64,000 nucleotides of DNA from the NCBI GenBank assembly GCA_003281605.1, contig QCBM01000003.1, forward strand, positions 1-64,000, read 5' to 3'. Below are positions 28,131 to 37,337 of the stretch, in pieces. How positions within the stretch are numbered: the first letter of the stretch is position 1; every line of letters starts with the position of its first letter. The DNA is from Prochlorococcus sp. AG-347-I06 (GTDB lineage Bacteria > Cyanobacteriota > Cyanobacteriia > PCC-6307 > Cyanobiaceae). Below the pieces are notes generated by a model. That model ran no database searches and was not told the DNA's origin. It worked only from the letters and a program-made list of their open reading frames with translations. The translations under genes and the position numbers were made by a program.

Positions 28131-29654
28131 ATGGGATTGCCTTGGTATCGAGTTCACACAGTAGTTATTAATGACCCAGGTCGACTACTTGCTGTGCATC
28201 TTATGCATACTGCATTATTAGCCGGCTGGGCCGGTTCAATGGCTCTTTATGAACTAGCCATTTTTGATCCTTCTGATGCTGTTCTCAATCCAATGTGGAG
28301 ACAGGGGATGTATGTTATGCCTTTCATGGCAAGACTAGGTATCACAAGTAGTTGGAACGGATGGGATATTACCGGTGCTACTGGAGTTGATCCTGGATTC
28401 TGGAGTTTCGAAGGGGTTGCAGCAGCTCACATAGTATTTAGTGGTCTATTAATGCTGGCCTCTATTTGGCACTGGACATACTGGGACTTAGATTTGTGGG
28501 AAGATTCAAGAACTGGTGAGCCTGCTCTTGATTTGCCAAGAATTTTCGGGATTCACCTTCTTCTAGCAGGACTAACCTGTTTTGGTTTTGGAGCTTTTCA
28601 TTGCGCAAACGTTGGGATTTGGGTTTCTGACCCTTATGGTCTAACTGGTCACGTAGAACCTGTTGCGCCTTCCTGGGGAGTAGAAGGATTTAATCCTTTT
28701 AACCCTGGAGGTATAGTAGCGAATCATATTGCAGCAGGGCTTATGGGTATTATTGGAGGTATTTTTCACATCACCAATAGACCTGGAGAAAGACTTTATA
28801 GAGCATTAAAACTTGGAAGTCTCGAGGGAGTCCTAGCTAGTGCTTTGGCTGCTGTATTATTTGTATCTTTCGTTGTTTCAGGAACAATGTGGTACGGTTC
28901 AGCAACAACCCCTGTAGAGCTTTTTGGTCCTACCAGATATCAATGGGATTCAGGCTATTTCAAAACCGAAATTAATAGAAGAGTACAAGCTGCTATAGAT
29001 GATGGTGCCACTAAATCAGAGGCATATGCATCGATTCCAGAAAAATTAGCCTTCTACGATTACGTTGGAAATAGTCCAGCTAAAGGAGGTCTATTCAGAG
29101 TTGGAGCTCTAGTGAATGGTGATGGATTACCAACTGGTTGGCAAGGTCACATTGCTTTTCAAGATAAGGAAGGTAACGAATTAGAAGTTAGAAGAATTCC
29201 TAATTTCTTTGAAAACTTCCCTGTTATTCTTGAAGACAAAGAAGGTAATGTAAGAGCAGATATTCCATTTAGAAGAGCTGAAGCAAAGTATTCCTTCGAA
29301 CAAACTGGTATAACTGCGACTATCTATGGAGGTGACCTAGATGGACAAACATTTACAGATCCTGCAGTAGTCAAAAGATTAGCCAGAAAGGCTCAACTTG
29401 GAGAAGCATTCAAGTTTGACAGAGAGACATATAAGTCTGACGGCGTATTCCGAAGCTCTCCTAGAGCTTGGTTTACATATGCACACTTATGTTTCGGATT
29501 GCTATTCTTATTTGGTCACTGGTGGCATGCTTCAAGAACTCTTTATAGAAATTCTTTTGCTGGTATTGATGCTGAGATTGGCGACCAAGTTGAATTTGGT
29601 TTATTCAAGAAACTTGGTGACGAAACCACAAGAAGAATCCCAGGAAGGGTTTAA
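28131..29654 (+). CDS. psbB: Photosystem II chlorophyll-binding protein CP47 (PsbB)
   Basis: A 507-residue inner antenna protein of photosystem II with six membrane helices and a large lumenal loop. The start [20 protein letters not shown] is invariant in the family. Chlorophyll-ligand histidines are visible in [12 protein letters not shown] and [11 protein letters not shown], and later in [11 protein letters not shown]. Its close is near-identical to CP47 in other cyanobacteria ([20 protein letters not shown]). It begins the cluster psbB-psbT, followed by a strong terminator, and is divergent from the ferredoxin gene. Confidence 0.98.
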   Translation: MGLPWYRVHTVVINDPGRLLAVHLMHTALLAGWAGSMALYELAIFDPSDAVLNPMWRQGMYVMPFMARLGITSSWNGWDITGATGVDPGFWSFEGVAAAHIVFSGLLMLASIWHWTYWDLDLWEDSRTGEPALDLPRIFGIHLLLAGLTCFGFGAFHCANVGIWVSDPYGLTGHVEPVAPSWGVEGFNPFNPGGIVANHIAAGLMGIIGGIFHITNRPGERLYRALKLGSLEGVLASALAAVLFVSFVVSGTMWYGSATTPVELFGPTRYQWDSGYFKTEINRRVQAAIDDGATKSEAYASIPEKLAFYDYVGNSPAKGGLFRVGALVNGDGLPTGWQGHIAFQDKEGNELEVRRIPNFFENFPVILEDKEGNVRADIPFRRAEAKYSFEQTGITATIYGGDLDGQTFTDPAVVKRLARKAQLGEAFKFDRETYKSDGVFRSSPRAWFTYAHLCFGLLFLFGHWWHASRTLYRNSFAGIDAEIGDQVEFGLFKKLGDETTRRIPGRV

Positions 29655-29677
29655 ACTAAACTTAATTACTTAATCTT

Positions 29678-29776
29678 ATGGAAGCTTTTGCTTACGTTCT
29701 TATTCTAACTCTCGCAGTTGTTACCTTGTTCTTTGCTGTCGCCTTTAGAGACCCACCTAAATTCGATAGAAAATGA
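29678..29776 (+). CDS. psbT: Photosystem II reaction center protein T (PsbT)
   Basis: A 32-residue single-helix subunit. ATG 29678 to TGA 29774 encodes [20 protein letters not shown] followed by [12 protein letters not shown], the standard PsbT sequence. It follows psbB by 23 bases in the common psbB-psbT operon. A perfect hairpin terminator lies 6 bases after its stop. Confidence 0.96.
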   Translation: MEAFAYVLILTLAVVTLFFAVAFRDPPKFDRK

Positions 29777-29782
29777 ACTATG

Positions 29783-29813
29783 AAAAAGACCTCTTGTTAA
29801 AGAGGTCTTTTTT
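29783..29813 (+). terminator. Strong intrinsic terminator after psbB-psbT
   Basis: AAAAAGACCTCTT (29783-29795) and AAGAGGTCTTTTT (29800-29812) pair perfectly over 13 bp around a 4-base loop, and end in a T-run. It separates psbT from nrdR. Confidence 0.92.
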
Positions 29814-29873
29814 ACTTTTCATATTCGAAATATTACCCTACTATTAGAGTATAAGTGTAGCTTATTTCACCAC

Positions 29874-30353
29874 ATGCAGTGTCCAACCTGTCAAAACACA
29901 GATAGCAGAGTTTTGGAATCAAGATCTGCTGATAGTGGTAAAAGCGTTCGAAGAAGAAGAGAGTGCTTAAATTGCAGCTTTAGATTTACAACTTATGAGA
30001 GAGTAGAGTCGATGCCAGTTTCAGTTTTAAAGAAAGATGGTAGCAGAGAATTATTTGATAAACAAAAATTATTTACTGGTATCTCCAGAGCTTGCGAAAA
30101 GACTAACTTCAGTAGTGAAGCAATTATTAATTTCGTAGATGGAATTGAATCTCAAATAGTACAACATTCTAACAAAGATATTAAATCTTCACAAATCGGA
30201 GAATTAATACTTAAAAATCTCAGGAAAGAGAACGAAGTCGCCTATATAAGATACGCTTCAGTATACAGAAAATTTAATGGGGTAAAAGATTTTATTTCTA
30301 CTCTTGAATCTCTAAAAGGAAGTTCAAAAAACCAATTAGCTTCAATTTCATAA
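29874..30353 (+). CDS. nrdR: Transcriptional repressor NrdR
   Basis: Senses nucleotide levels and represses ribonucleotide reductase genes by binding NrdR boxes. The 159-residue protein starts [20 protein letters not shown]. The zinc ribbon is C3-x2-C6 and C31-x2-C34 (E-C-L-N-C). The ATP-cone domain follows from about residue 49, with [11 protein letters not shown] and [10 protein letters not shown] near its end. Both domains and the length are normal. It stands between the psbT terminator and rps1. Confidence 0.95.
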   Translation: MQCPTCQNTDSRVLESRSADSGKSVRRRRECLNCSFRFTTYERVESMPVSVLKKDGSRELFDKQKLFTGISRACEKTNFSSEAIINFVDGIESQIVQHSNKDIKSSQIGELILKNLRKENEVAYIRYASVYRKFNGVKDFISTLESLKGSSKNQLASIS

Positions 30354-30432
30354 AATTCAGCATCTTAAAGTGTAGAATACATATCACTAATCATTTTGCT
30401 ATTGGTTTGCAGGCTAGTAGCATTCCTTTCTA

Positions 30433-30447
30433 ACTACCTTAGGTAGT
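30433..30447. promoter_or_regulatory. Palindrome in the rps1 leader
   Basis: ACTACCT, a single T, AGGTAGT forms a near-perfect 15-base palindrome 15 bases before the rps1 start codon. It would form a small hairpin near the ribosome binding region, or serve as a protein site. S1 is autoregulated in other bacteria, so a role in that is possible but unproven. Confidence 0.3.
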
Positions 30448-30461
30448 CTGCGATACAACAA

Positions 30462-31553
30462 ATGAACGAAAATTCTTCTCAAACCATTAAAGAACTTTCT
30501 GAAGATCAAGAAATTAAAAATTCGTCTGAGTTAGATAATTATACAGCCTCTCAAAATGAGGAAGATCTCTCATTCGAAAAGAGCGATATACCTTCAGCAG
30601 ACTCTTCCTCTAGCAGAACAAATACTGACTTTGACAACGCAGGATTTACACAAGAAGAATTTGCATCACTTTTAGGTAAGTATGACTATAACTTTAAGCC
30701 TGGCGATCTAGTTAAAGGAACCGTTTTTGCTCTAGAGCCCAAAGGTGCCATGATAGATATAGGGGCAAAAACAGCTGCTTTTATGCCTGTTCAGGAGGTT
30801 TCAATAAATAGAGTTGAAGGACTTAATGATGTTTTACAGCCTTCTGAAAGTAGAGAATTTTTCATAATGAGCGAAGAAAATGAAGATGGCCAATTAGCTC
30901 TCTCCATTAGAAGAATTGAATATCAAAGAGCGTGGGAAAGGGTTAGACAACTCCAAAAAGAAGATGCCACTATATATTCTGAAGTTTTTGCAACGAACAG
31001 AGGCGGAGCACTTGTTAGGGTAGAAGGTTTGAGAGGTTTTATCCCAGGCTCTCATATAAGTGCTCGAAAAATAAAAGATGACTTAGAAGGTGAATATTTA
31101 CCTCTAAAATTCCTTGAAGTTGATGAAGAGAGAAATAGATTAGTACTAAGTCATAGAAGAGCTTTGGTTGAGAAAAAGATGAACCGACTTGAGGTTGGAG
31201 AAGTTGTTGTTGGTTCTGTAAAAGGTATTAAACCTTATGGAGCCTTCATTGATATTGGTGGAGTTAGTGGTCTATTGCACATTTCTGAGATTAGTCATGA
31301 ACATATTGAGACTCCTCATAATGTTTTAAATGTGAATGACCAAATGAAAGTCATGATAATTGACCTTGATTCAGAAAGAGGACGTATTTCATTATCTACT
31401 AAAGCACTTGAGCCTGAACCAGGAGATATGCTCACTGACCCTAAAAAAGTTTTTAGTAAAGCTGAAGAAATGGCTGCGAAATACAAACAAATGTTATTTG
31501 AACAAACTGACGATATTGAAGAGATTCCTTCAGCTTCAAATGAAGCAGTTTAA
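30462..31553 (+). CDS. rpsA: 30S ribosomal protein S1 (three S1 domains)
   Basis: Binds mRNA and aids initiation. The 363-residue protein has an acidic Ser/Asn-rich head (residues 1-60) and then three S1 motifs. S1-1 is about residues 75-147 (F-K-P-G-D-L-V-K-G-T-V-F-A), S1-2 about 165-230 (A-T-I-Y-S-E-V-F-A-T-N), and S1-3 about 242-315 (L-E-V-G-E-V-V-V-G-S-V-K-G). This is the short cyanobacterial and chloroplast S1 form, not the six-domain E. coli type. The ATG start follows a palindrome in the leader. It precedes metK on the same strand. Confidence 0.95.
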   Translation: MNENSSQTIKELSEDQEIKNSSELDNYTASQNEEDLSFEKSDIPSADSSSSRTNTDFDNAGFTQEEFASLLGKYDYNFKPGDLVKGTVFALEPKGAMIDIGAKTAAFMPVQEVSINRVEGLNDVLQPSESREFFIMSEENEDGQLALSIRRIEYQRAWERVRQLQKEDATIYSEVFATNRGGALVRVEGLRGFIPGSHISARKIKDDLEGEYLPLKFLEVDEERNRLVLSHRRALVEKKMNRLEVGEVVVGSVKGIKPYGAFIDIGGVSGLLHISEISHEHIETPHNVLNVNDQMKVMIIDLDSERGRISLSTKALEPEPGDMLTDPKKVFSKAEEMAAKYKQMLFEQTDDIEEIPSASNEAV

Positions 31554-31687
31554 ATCAACTTATTTTTTTGTACACATATATCGGAACTTAAGTCTTATTA
31601 TTTTTATACAATTTTTTAATTTACAGTAATTGATTCGTAACGATATCTTAATTTAGGATATAGTCTAATTTTTAAAATTAATTGCAA

Positions 31688-32929
31688 ATGAGTGATTTCA
31701 TTTTCACTTCTGAATCCGTAACTGAAGGTCATCCTGACAAAATATGTGATCAAATTAGTGACGCAGTCTTAGATGCCTTATTGACAGAAGATCCAGAAAG
31801 CAGAGTTGCATGCGAAGCTGTCGTTAACACTGGTCTTTGTCTACTCACTGGAGAAATAACTTCAAAAGCAAAAGTTGATTATATAAAACTTGTTAGAAAT
31901 GTAGTTAAAGAAATTGGATATGAAGGCTATAGAGCGGGTGGTTTTGACGCAAATAGTTGTGCTGTTCTAGTAGCACTTGACGAGCAATCACCAGATATTT
32001 CACAAGGAGTAAACGACGCAGGTGATATTAACGATGATTTGGAAGATAATACCGGAGCAGGTGACCAAGGCATAATGTTCGGCTATGCGTGCGATGAGAC
32101 GCCTGAATTAATGCCCTTACCGATTAGCTTAGCTCATAGATTAGCCATTCAACTTGCCAAAGTGAGGCATGAAGAAGTCCTTAATTATCTACTCCCTGAT
32201 GGTAAAACTCAAGTAAGCATTGATTATAAAAAAGGGGTACCAGTCTCTATTAATACAATTTTAATTTCAACTCAACATAAATCTGAGATTGATGGAATAA
32301 CAAATGAAGAAGAAATTCGTCAAAAAATAAAAGAAGATTTATGGACGCATGTTGTAATTCCTGCTACTGAAGATTTAGAAATTAAACCAAACATTAGTAA
32401 AACAAGATTTCTAGTAAACCCCACGGGAAAATTTGTCGTTGGCGGGCCTCAAGGAGATGCTGGGCTGACTGGTAGAAAAATTATTGTAGATACTTATGGC
32501 GGATATGCAAGACACGGAGGAGGGGCATTTTCTGGTAAAGACCCCACAAAAGTAGATAGATCAGCCGCTTATGCAGCACGTTATGTAGCTAAAAGCATAG
32601 TTAAGGCAAAATTAGCAAAAAAAGCAGAAGTACAATTAAGTTATGCGATTGGAGTAGCAAAACCAATTTCCATTCTCGTAGAAACTTTTGATACTGGTGT
32701 TATTTCACAAAATAATTTGACCGAGCTAATTAAAGAGCACTTTGATTTAAGACCCGCAGCAATAATAAAAGAATTTAACTTAAGAAATCTACCAAAAAAA
32801 ATGGGAGGAAAATTTTTTAGAAAGACTGCATCCTATGGGCATTTTGGCAGAAGAGATCTTGAGCTGCCTTGGGAAAATGTAGAAGAAAAAGCAGCCAAAT
32901 TAGCAGAGGCTTCCAAAATCTATTTATAA
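31688..32929 (+). CDS. metK: S-adenosylmethionine synthetase (MetK)
   Basis: Makes S-adenosylmethionine from methionine and ATP. The start is ATG 31688 ([20 protein letters not shown]). An upstream TTG at 31682 is not needed. Family motifs are T-E-G-H-P-D-K, then [11 protein letters not shown] and the P-loop-like [22 protein letters not shown] is also present. At 413 residues it is normal. It feeds the methylation reactions of prmC-type enzymes and is near mtnP functionally, though that gene lies 10 kb away. I see no SAM riboswitch in the leader. Confidence 0.97.
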   Translation: MSDFIFTSESVTEGHPDKICDQISDAVLDALLTEDPESRVACEAVVNTGLCLLTGEITSKAKVDYIKLVRNVVKEIGYEGYRAGGFDANSCAVLVALDEQSPDISQGVNDAGDINDDLEDNTGAGDQGIMFGYACDETPELMPLPISLAHRLAIQLAKVRHEEVLNYLLPDGKTQVSIDYKKGVPVSINTILISTQHKSEIDGITNEEEIRQKIKEDLWTHVVIPATEDLEIKPNISKTRFLVNPTGKFVVGGPQGDAGLTGRKIIVDTYGGYARHGGGAFSGKDPTKVDRSAAYAARYVAKSIVKAKLAKKAEVQLSYAIGVAKPISILVETFDTGVISQNNLTELIKEHFDLRPAAIIKEFNLRNLPKKMGGKFFRKTASYGHFGRRDLELPWENVEEKAAKLAEASKIYL

Positions 32930-32940
32930 ATATTCTTTCT

Positions 32941-34170
32941 ATGCCTGATAATTTTTATGGAGGGTTAGATTTTGGAACGAGTGGTGCAAGAATATCAATA
33001 ATTAATCTTCATAAAAAATTAGTATATTCAAATTCAGTACCTTATTCATACAGCTTTAAAAATCCAGATTCTTGGATCAATTCTTGTGAAAATCTATTAG
33101 TTAGTTTGCCTATTGAGTTCAAAATTAACCTTAATAAATTGGCTATATCCGGCACCTCAGGAACTTTATTAGCATCCAATTTACGAGGAGATCCTATAGG
33201 AGAAGCAATACCTTATTACCAAGCATGTATTGAACATAAGATACTTCTTGAATCCTTAACTTCTGAAGAAGATCACCTGCGAACTCCATACAGTAGTCTT
33301 GCCAAAGCATTAAAACTAATAGATAAATATGGGACAAATATACTTTTACGACATCAATCTGATTGGATCACTGGTTGGTTTTTAAAAGATTGGACTCATG
33401 GAGAAGAAGGTAATAATCTAAAACTTGGTTGGGATCTTAAAAAAGAATCGTGGCCAAAAAGCTATTTCAACACTTCATGGCAAAAATGTCTACCTCAAAT
33501 AGTAAAAAGTGGAAAAATTATTGGACAAGTAAACTCTGATTTGGCAGAGAGATTTAATTTAAATAAGAAATTAATATTAACTTCAGGCACCACTGACTCT
33601 AATGCAGGTTTAATAGCCGCAGGGTTAGGTAAAGAAGATGGTCTCACAGTTTTAGGAACAACAATTGTGATTAAAAAAATTATTGATAACCCTATAAAGA
33701 AACAGGGCATTACAATCCATAGAGTAAACGACGATTGGATATGTGGAGGAGCATCAAATGCTGGATGCGGTGTCTTGTCTAAGTTCTTTTCTGATTTAGA
33801 AATAAAGGAACTTAGTCGACAAATTAACCCATCGAAAAATACTTCTTTAAATCTTTTACCTCTTAATAGTAAAGGAGAGAGATTTCCTATTAATAATGCT
33901 AATTTAGAGCCGATACTTGATCCAAGGCCAGTAAGCGACACACTTTATTTACATGCATTATTTGAGGGGCTAGCCAAGATCGAACTGAAAGGATGGGAAA
34001 AACTAGGCGAACTAACAGGTTCACTTCCAAAAAAAATTATTACTATTGGAGGAGGTTCAAAAAACCCACAATGGAGAAAAATCAGAGAAAAAATTATCAA
34101 TATACCAATAGTTTCATGTAAAAAAACTTCTTCATTTGGCACTGCCTTATTAGCGATTAATTCAGAATAA
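32941..34170 (+). CDS. FGGY-family carbohydrate kinase (cyanobacterial xylulokinase-like/D-ribulose kinase)
   Basis: Phosphorylates a sugar with ATP. The ATG 32941 start gives MPDNFYGGLDFGTSGARISI, with the phosphate-1 motif. The frame is open back into metK, but that part is a shadow. Later motifs are T-S-G-T-T-D-S-N-A-G-L (about 220-230) and G-T-T-I-V-I, and the adenosine motif I-T-I-G-G-G-S-K-N-P-Q-W (about 367-378). The 409-residue length matches the short cyanobacterial and plant group described as a D-ribulose kinase. Substrate specificity remains uncertain. It lies 11 bases after metK. Confidence 0.85.
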   Translation: MPDNFYGGLDFGTSGARISIINLHKKLVYSNSVPYSYSFKNPDSWINSCENLLVSLPIEFKINLNKLAISGTSGTLLASNLRGDPIGEAIPYYQACIEHKILLESLTSEEDHLRTPYSSLAKALKLIDKYGTNILLRHQSDWITGWFLKDWTHGEEGNNLKLGWDLKKESWPKSYFNTSWQKCLPQIVKSGKIIGQVNSDLAERFNLNKKLILTSGTTDSNAGLIAAGLGKEDGLTVLGTTIVIKKIIDNPIKKQGITIHRVNDDWICGGASNAGCGVLSKFFSDLEIKELSRQINPSKNTSLNLLPLNSKGERFPINNANLEPILDPRPVSDTLYLHALFEGLAKIELKGWEKLGELTGSLPKKIITIGGGSKNPQWRKIREKIINIPIVSCKKTSSFGTALLAINSE

Positions 34171-34260
34171 AAGTTTTTAGGATATTTGATGAAGATATAA
34201 AATTTTTAATGAAAAGGGTTTCACAAACTACACATCGTAATTTAGAGTATATAGATTAGA

Positions 34261-34333
34261 GCCGGGATAGCTCAGTTGGTAGAGCAGGCGACTGAAAATC
34301 GCCGTGTCCCCAGTTCAAATCTGGGTCCTGGCA
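34261..34333 (+). tRNA. trnF: tRNA-Phe (GAA)
   Basis: A 73-base cloverleaf. The acceptor GCCGGGA pairs with TCCTGGC with a G-T wobble, and the D-arm is GCTCAGTTGGTAGAGC. The anticodon loop CTGAAAA gives anticodon GAA, and the T-arm is AGTTCAAATCT. No CCA is encoded. An intrinsic terminator follows. Confidence 0.95.
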
Positions 34334-34337
34334 CCTT

Positions 34338-34364
34338 TAAAACCCTGTCCTAGACAGGGTTTTA
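34338..34364 (+). terminator. Intrinsic terminator after tRNA-Phe
   Basis: TAAAACCCTGTC and GACAGGGTTTTA pair perfectly over 12 bp around a 3-base loop, 4 bases after the tRNA. The T-run lies mostly within the right arm, followed by TACTTT. Confidence 0.85.
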
Positions 34365-34420
34365 TACTTTCAAATCATTGAGAACTCGTTATTTCCGTTT
34401 TTTTTTATAACTTAAAATTT

Positions 34421-34840
34421 TTAGTTTTCGACTCTGCAGACTTGACCAATAACACCCAAGATCAGTTTATCTCCATTTGGATCTTGCCAATTAGCTAAAT
34501 CATTGAAATTACTATTTGCTTCATCTATTGAGACATCAACATCTCTAAATGATTTTTCAAAACAATTTATATCCATTGTATAGAGAATATCCTTAGTAAT
34601 TTCACTTTTTGTTTTGGGAATAAATTTACTCAATACTCTTACAGAACCATCCTCATTCCTTTTTATACTTTGCCTATCCCATAACTGCTCTCCGTATTCA
34701 CTTTTAGGGACTCCAACCCATTCATGAGGCAGAGCTTCTGAATTTTTTATTGAAATACAAAAGAAAACAATAATCGAAAGGCCTAAATTTATGAAATTTT
34801 TAAAAAATATTGAATTAACTTTATTCTTAGAATTAATCAT
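34421..34840 (-). CDS. Secreted hypothetical protein
   Basis: A 139-residue protein with an N-terminal signal peptide (hydrophobic residues about 15-30, ending near NSEA). The mature part starts L-P-H-E-W-V-G-V and has a W-D-R-Q-S-I and V-R-V-L-S-K pattern with two cysteines near residues 93 and 135. The pattern resembles the surface-adhesin E fold group (small secreted beta domains with a W...D...S-I...V start), but this is a loose likeness. It would be periplasmic or lumenal. It stands alone on the minus strand. Confidence 0.6.
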   Translation of the reverse strand: MINSKNKVNSIFFKNFINLGLSIIVFFCISIKNSEALPHEWVGVPKSEYGEQLWDRQSIKRNEDGSVRVLSKFIPKTKSEITKDILYTMDINCFEKSFRDVDVSIDEANSNFNDLANWQDPNGDKLILGVIGQVCRVEN

Positions 34841-34988
34841 GACTAATTATGGAATACAAAAGTTTTTTATTAGTAGGAAATAAAAGATTAAAAATTTGTA
34901 AAAATTTTTATTGATTAGTATTTCTATTATAGATAGAATCAAATATTAAAATTCAGAATTCACTTCCAATAAATTTATTAGAAAAATA

Positions 34989-35624
34989 ATGAATAAAATA
35001 CAGAAATTTTTCTCAGTTGTTTTTTTTATAGCAATATTTGTTGTATTGATTTATTTAATCCAAAATTATGGGATTGAACCTCTAAGGAACAAAATAGAAA
35101 GTATGGGGATTTGGGCACCTTTTGGAATATTCATACTCAGAGGAGTAAGTATTATTTTACCTGCCCTTCCAAGTTCAGCTTATTCTCTGCTAGCTGGTTC
35201 ATTACTAGGATTTCAAAAAGGTTACATGACAATAATCTTTTCTGATATCGTGTTTTGCCAAGCTGCTTTCTTTATCGCAAGAAATTATGGTCGGGTTCCT
35301 GTACGTAATTTAGTAGGCCCGAAAGCAATGCAAAAGATTGAAAGTTTCAATCAAAACCAGCTAGAAGAAAATTTCTTTCTTATGACAGGTCTACTAATGA
35401 CTGGCCTTTTTGATTTTCTAAGCTACGCAATTGGTATTGGAGGAACTCGCTGGAAAATATTTACTCCTGCATTATTAATAAGTCTTCTAATCAGTGACTC
35501 TATACTAGTAGCAGTAGGAGCTGGAGTTAGCCAGGGAGCAGGATTATTTCTAGGGATTGCTCTATTGGGAATGTTTGCTTTAGCGACTATTTCAGGATTG
35601 GCAAAAAATAAAATGCCTAAATAA
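34989..35624 (+). CDS. VTT/TVP38 (DedA-related) membrane protein
   Basis: A 211-residue polytopic membrane protein of the TVP38/TMEM64 (SNARE-associated Golgi, VTT) family, some of which act as lipid scramblases. The N-terminal helix (about 8-25) is followed by G-I-W-A-P-F-G-I-F-I-L-R-G. The family core is L-P-S-S-A-Y-S-L-L-A-G-S-L-L-G-F (about 57-72), with F-F-I-A-R-N-Y-G-R after it. Further helices lie at about 130-150 and 158-200. No substrate can be read. The gene stands alone on the plus strand. Confidence 0.8.
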   Translation: MNKIQKFFSVVFFIAIFVVLIYLIQNYGIEPLRNKIESMGIWAPFGIFILRGVSIILPALPSSAYSLLAGSLLGFQKGYMTIIFSDIVFCQAAFFIARNYGRVPVRNLVGPKAMQKIESFNQNQLEENFFLMTGLLMTGLFDFLSYAIGIGGTRWKIFTPALLISLLISDSILVAVGAGVSQGAGLFLGIALLGMFALATISGLAKNKMPK

Positions 35625-35747
35625 CAAAACCAAAACAGTTGATAATTATGTTATTTAATAAGAAAGATATGACATTTTCGCAAACAATAACTATATAAAT
35701 AATGATTCATGCAAGAATAGAAATCGATTAATTTTTAAAGTTATTAG

Positions 35748-35927
35748 ATGACTCCATTTAGACCAACTTCATATGATCGCCCTGGAGAACAAATATCAAC
35801 TACTCCTTCTGGATTAAAAGTAACTTCTGCAAAGAGATTAATGGTTGATTCAATGGTAAGAATGATACAAAAAGCAGAAAATCATTCCGTAGAAGATAAA
35901 CTTGACGAAGAATCTAACAATAATTAA
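35748..35927 (+). CDS. 59-residue hypothetical protein overlapping cpeS
   Basis: ATG 35748 to TAA 35925 encodes 59 residues: a Pro/Arg-rich head ([20 protein letters not shown]), a helical middle ([13 protein letters not shown]) and an acidic Asn-rich tail. The last 26 bases overlap the start of cpeS in another frame, which suggests coupling. I do not recognise it. Its position with the cpeS/cpeB remnant suggests a role in pigment-protein biology, but this is inference only. Confidence 0.55.
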   Translation: MTPFRPTSYDRPGEQISTTPSGLKVTSAKRLMVDSMVRMIQKAENHSVEDKLDEESNNN

Positions 35928-36453
35928 TCAATTCATTGATAAAAGTATAGGAGAGTGGAAATCTATTAGAAGTACTCACACTTTAGCTTTTCAGGAATTT
36001 GAAAACTCAAATAGTAAGATATATATACAACATATCAACAAAAAAAATAAAAAAGTCGTTGAAATTTTTAAAAATTATAAATTTAGTTTAAACCTAGAGA
36101 GCATCGCCATTTCTATAAACTGGCAAGCTATTAGTGATTGGGACAATAATGATATCCATGAGGGAGATGAAACTATTCTGATTTTTTTACCCAAAGATAA
36201 AAATTCAGGGATTGTTTTAAGAAATAAAGGTTATACAGAACCCTTTATTTCATCATCCAATTATTTTGTTGATGAACAAAATAATTTACACATTAAAACT
36301 ATTTATAAATCAACAGTTTCCGAAGAAAAAATTTCCTTTTTATCCACTCATGTAAGATCCAGATTTTCTACTATTAGAAATCTTGAAAATAACTCAGTTA
36401 TACAGACGTCTCACACTTCAGAGATAAGGAATTTAGCTAGTTTAAAAGATTAG
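35902..36453 (+). CDS. cpeS: Phycobiliprotein lyase CpeS
   Basis: Attaches phycoerythrobilin to beta-phycoerythrin. The 183-residue protein of the CpcS/CpeS beta-barrel family starts at TTG 35902. Family segments are [18 protein letters not shown] (about residues 17-34), I-N-W and [12 protein letters not shown] (about 80-92). G-I-V-L-R-N-K-G-Y and the closing T-S-E-I-R-N-L follow. A Prochlorococcus MED4 homolog is known to load Cys82 of beta-phycoerythrin. The gene overlaps a small upstream ORF and is convergent with cpeB, sharing 17 bases at the ends. No phycobilisome genes lie nearby. Confidence 0.92.
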   Translation: MTKNLTIINQFIDKSIGEWKSIRSTHTLAFQEFENSNSKIYIQHINKKNKKVVEIFKNYKFSLNLESIAISINWQAISDWDNNDIHEGDETILIFLPKDKNSGIVLRNKGYTEPFISSSNYFVDEQNNLHIKTIYKSTVSEEKISFLSTHVRSRFSTIRNLENNSVIQTSHTSEIRNLASLKD

Positions 36454-36949
36454 TTATCCTTTCAAATTGAAACTCAGTTTCAGATATTAATTTAGGAAGA
36501 AAGCCTTTGCTTCCGCGCATATTATTAACTGTTGAATTCAAATCAGATATAGTTGCATCTCGCATTAATTCAAAAACCCTTCTTGCATTTCTTAAAGGTA
36601 CCCCAAGAGCAAGATAAGTATTTTTAAGATCCTTCAAACAACTTTTTTCTAAAACTGATTCGTCATTAGAAATTAAAAGATAAGCAACAATCCTTAGGAT
36701 TATTTCTCCATCTCTTAAACAAACAGACATCTTGTTAGTTGTATTTAAAGATATTTTTGAATTAAGTGAATCTTGATTTTCGCAAATCATTGTTGTTACA
36801 GCGTCTGCTGCGATTGCATGTGAATTATTGGTTATTGAGGTTATTGCATCTAATCTTGAGTTTGCAGTATTAATAAATTCTTTTATATTGCTTAAATCGT
36901 TTAATTTCTTATCGGCTGACAATAGTTCATTATTCTTTGAAACTGACAT
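36437..36949 (-). CDS. cpeB: Degenerate beta-phycoerythrin (CpeB), phycoerythrin III
   Basis: A 170-residue phycobiliprotein beta subunit. The signature C77-L-R-D-G-E-I-I-L-R holds the Cys equivalent to canonical Cys82. Cys56 in M-I-C-E-N matches canonical Cys61. The partner Cys50 is replaced (Ala in I-A-A-D context) and the Cys165 site is lost (about residue 145, M-R-G-S-K-G-F-L), so only one bilin site is likely. No alpha subunit (cpeA) is next to it. This is the reduced phycoerythrin of high-light Prochlorococcus, probably no major light harvester and perhaps a light sensor. It is convergent with its lyase gene cpeS. Confidence 0.93.
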   Translation of the reverse strand: MSVSKNNELLSADKKLNDLSNIKEFINTANSRLDAITSITNNSHAIAADAVTTMICENQDSLNSKISLNTTNKMSVCLRDGEIILRIVAYLLISNDESVLEKSCLKDLKNTYLALGVPLRNARRVFELMRDATISDLNSTVNNMRGSKGFLPKLISETEFQFERITNLLN

Positions 36950-37127
36950 TCCTGTAGTAAAAAATTAATTACTATCTTAAGAATAATACAAAGCTAGTAA
37001 AAACAATACAATTTCAAACTTAACGCAATGCTTCTTAATTAATAACTTCATTCCAAAGTGATAGTTGAAATAATTCAAATAAAGATTTTTTTTTCGCTAA
37101 TATAAAATTAAATTTTTTAATAATGTT

Positions 37128-37334
37128 TTGGATCAACAAGATTTAAAATTATCAAAGAAACTTATTTCCTCATATAAAAAAAGATTGGAAAAAGAAATTC
37201 TAGACAGAAGTATGAAATTAAAGATGCCTCAAAATAAATTTGAAGAAATAATTAATAACAATAATGAACTTATCAATTTAAAAAAAACTTTAGAAGATCT
37301 AGAAACGGAATCTGAATCTAATAGTAAAGTCTGA
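37128..37334 (+). CDS. Small hypothetical coiled-coil protein upstream of uvrD
   Basis: A 68-residue hydrophilic protein from a TTG at 37128. It is almost wholly helical and charged (SKKLISSYKKRLEKEILDRS and NELINLKKTLEDLETESESN), probably a coiled coil. There is no membrane helix. It ends 3 bases before the helicase start, so it is likely co-translated with it. It is unrecognised, and the short reading frame makes it less certain. Confidence 0.45.
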   Translation: MDQQDLKLSKKLISSYKKRLEKEILDRSMKLKMPQNKFEEIINNNNELINLKKTLEDLETESESNSKV

Positions 37335-37337
37335 TTT

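Noticed and set aside
31554-31687. Possible SAM riboswitch before metK
   Set aside because: Only a weak 5-bp inverted repeat (ATATC...GATAT) was found, and nothing resembling a known SAM aptamer core.
32869-32940. N-terminal extension of the FGGY kinase into metK
   Set aside because: It is the shifted frame of the metK end, and the family start motif begins right after ATG 32941.
25554-34333. tRNA genes as possible island attachment sites
   Set aside because: No repeated tRNA 3' ends, integrase genes or change in gene character were seen next to tRNA-Thr or tRNA-Phe.
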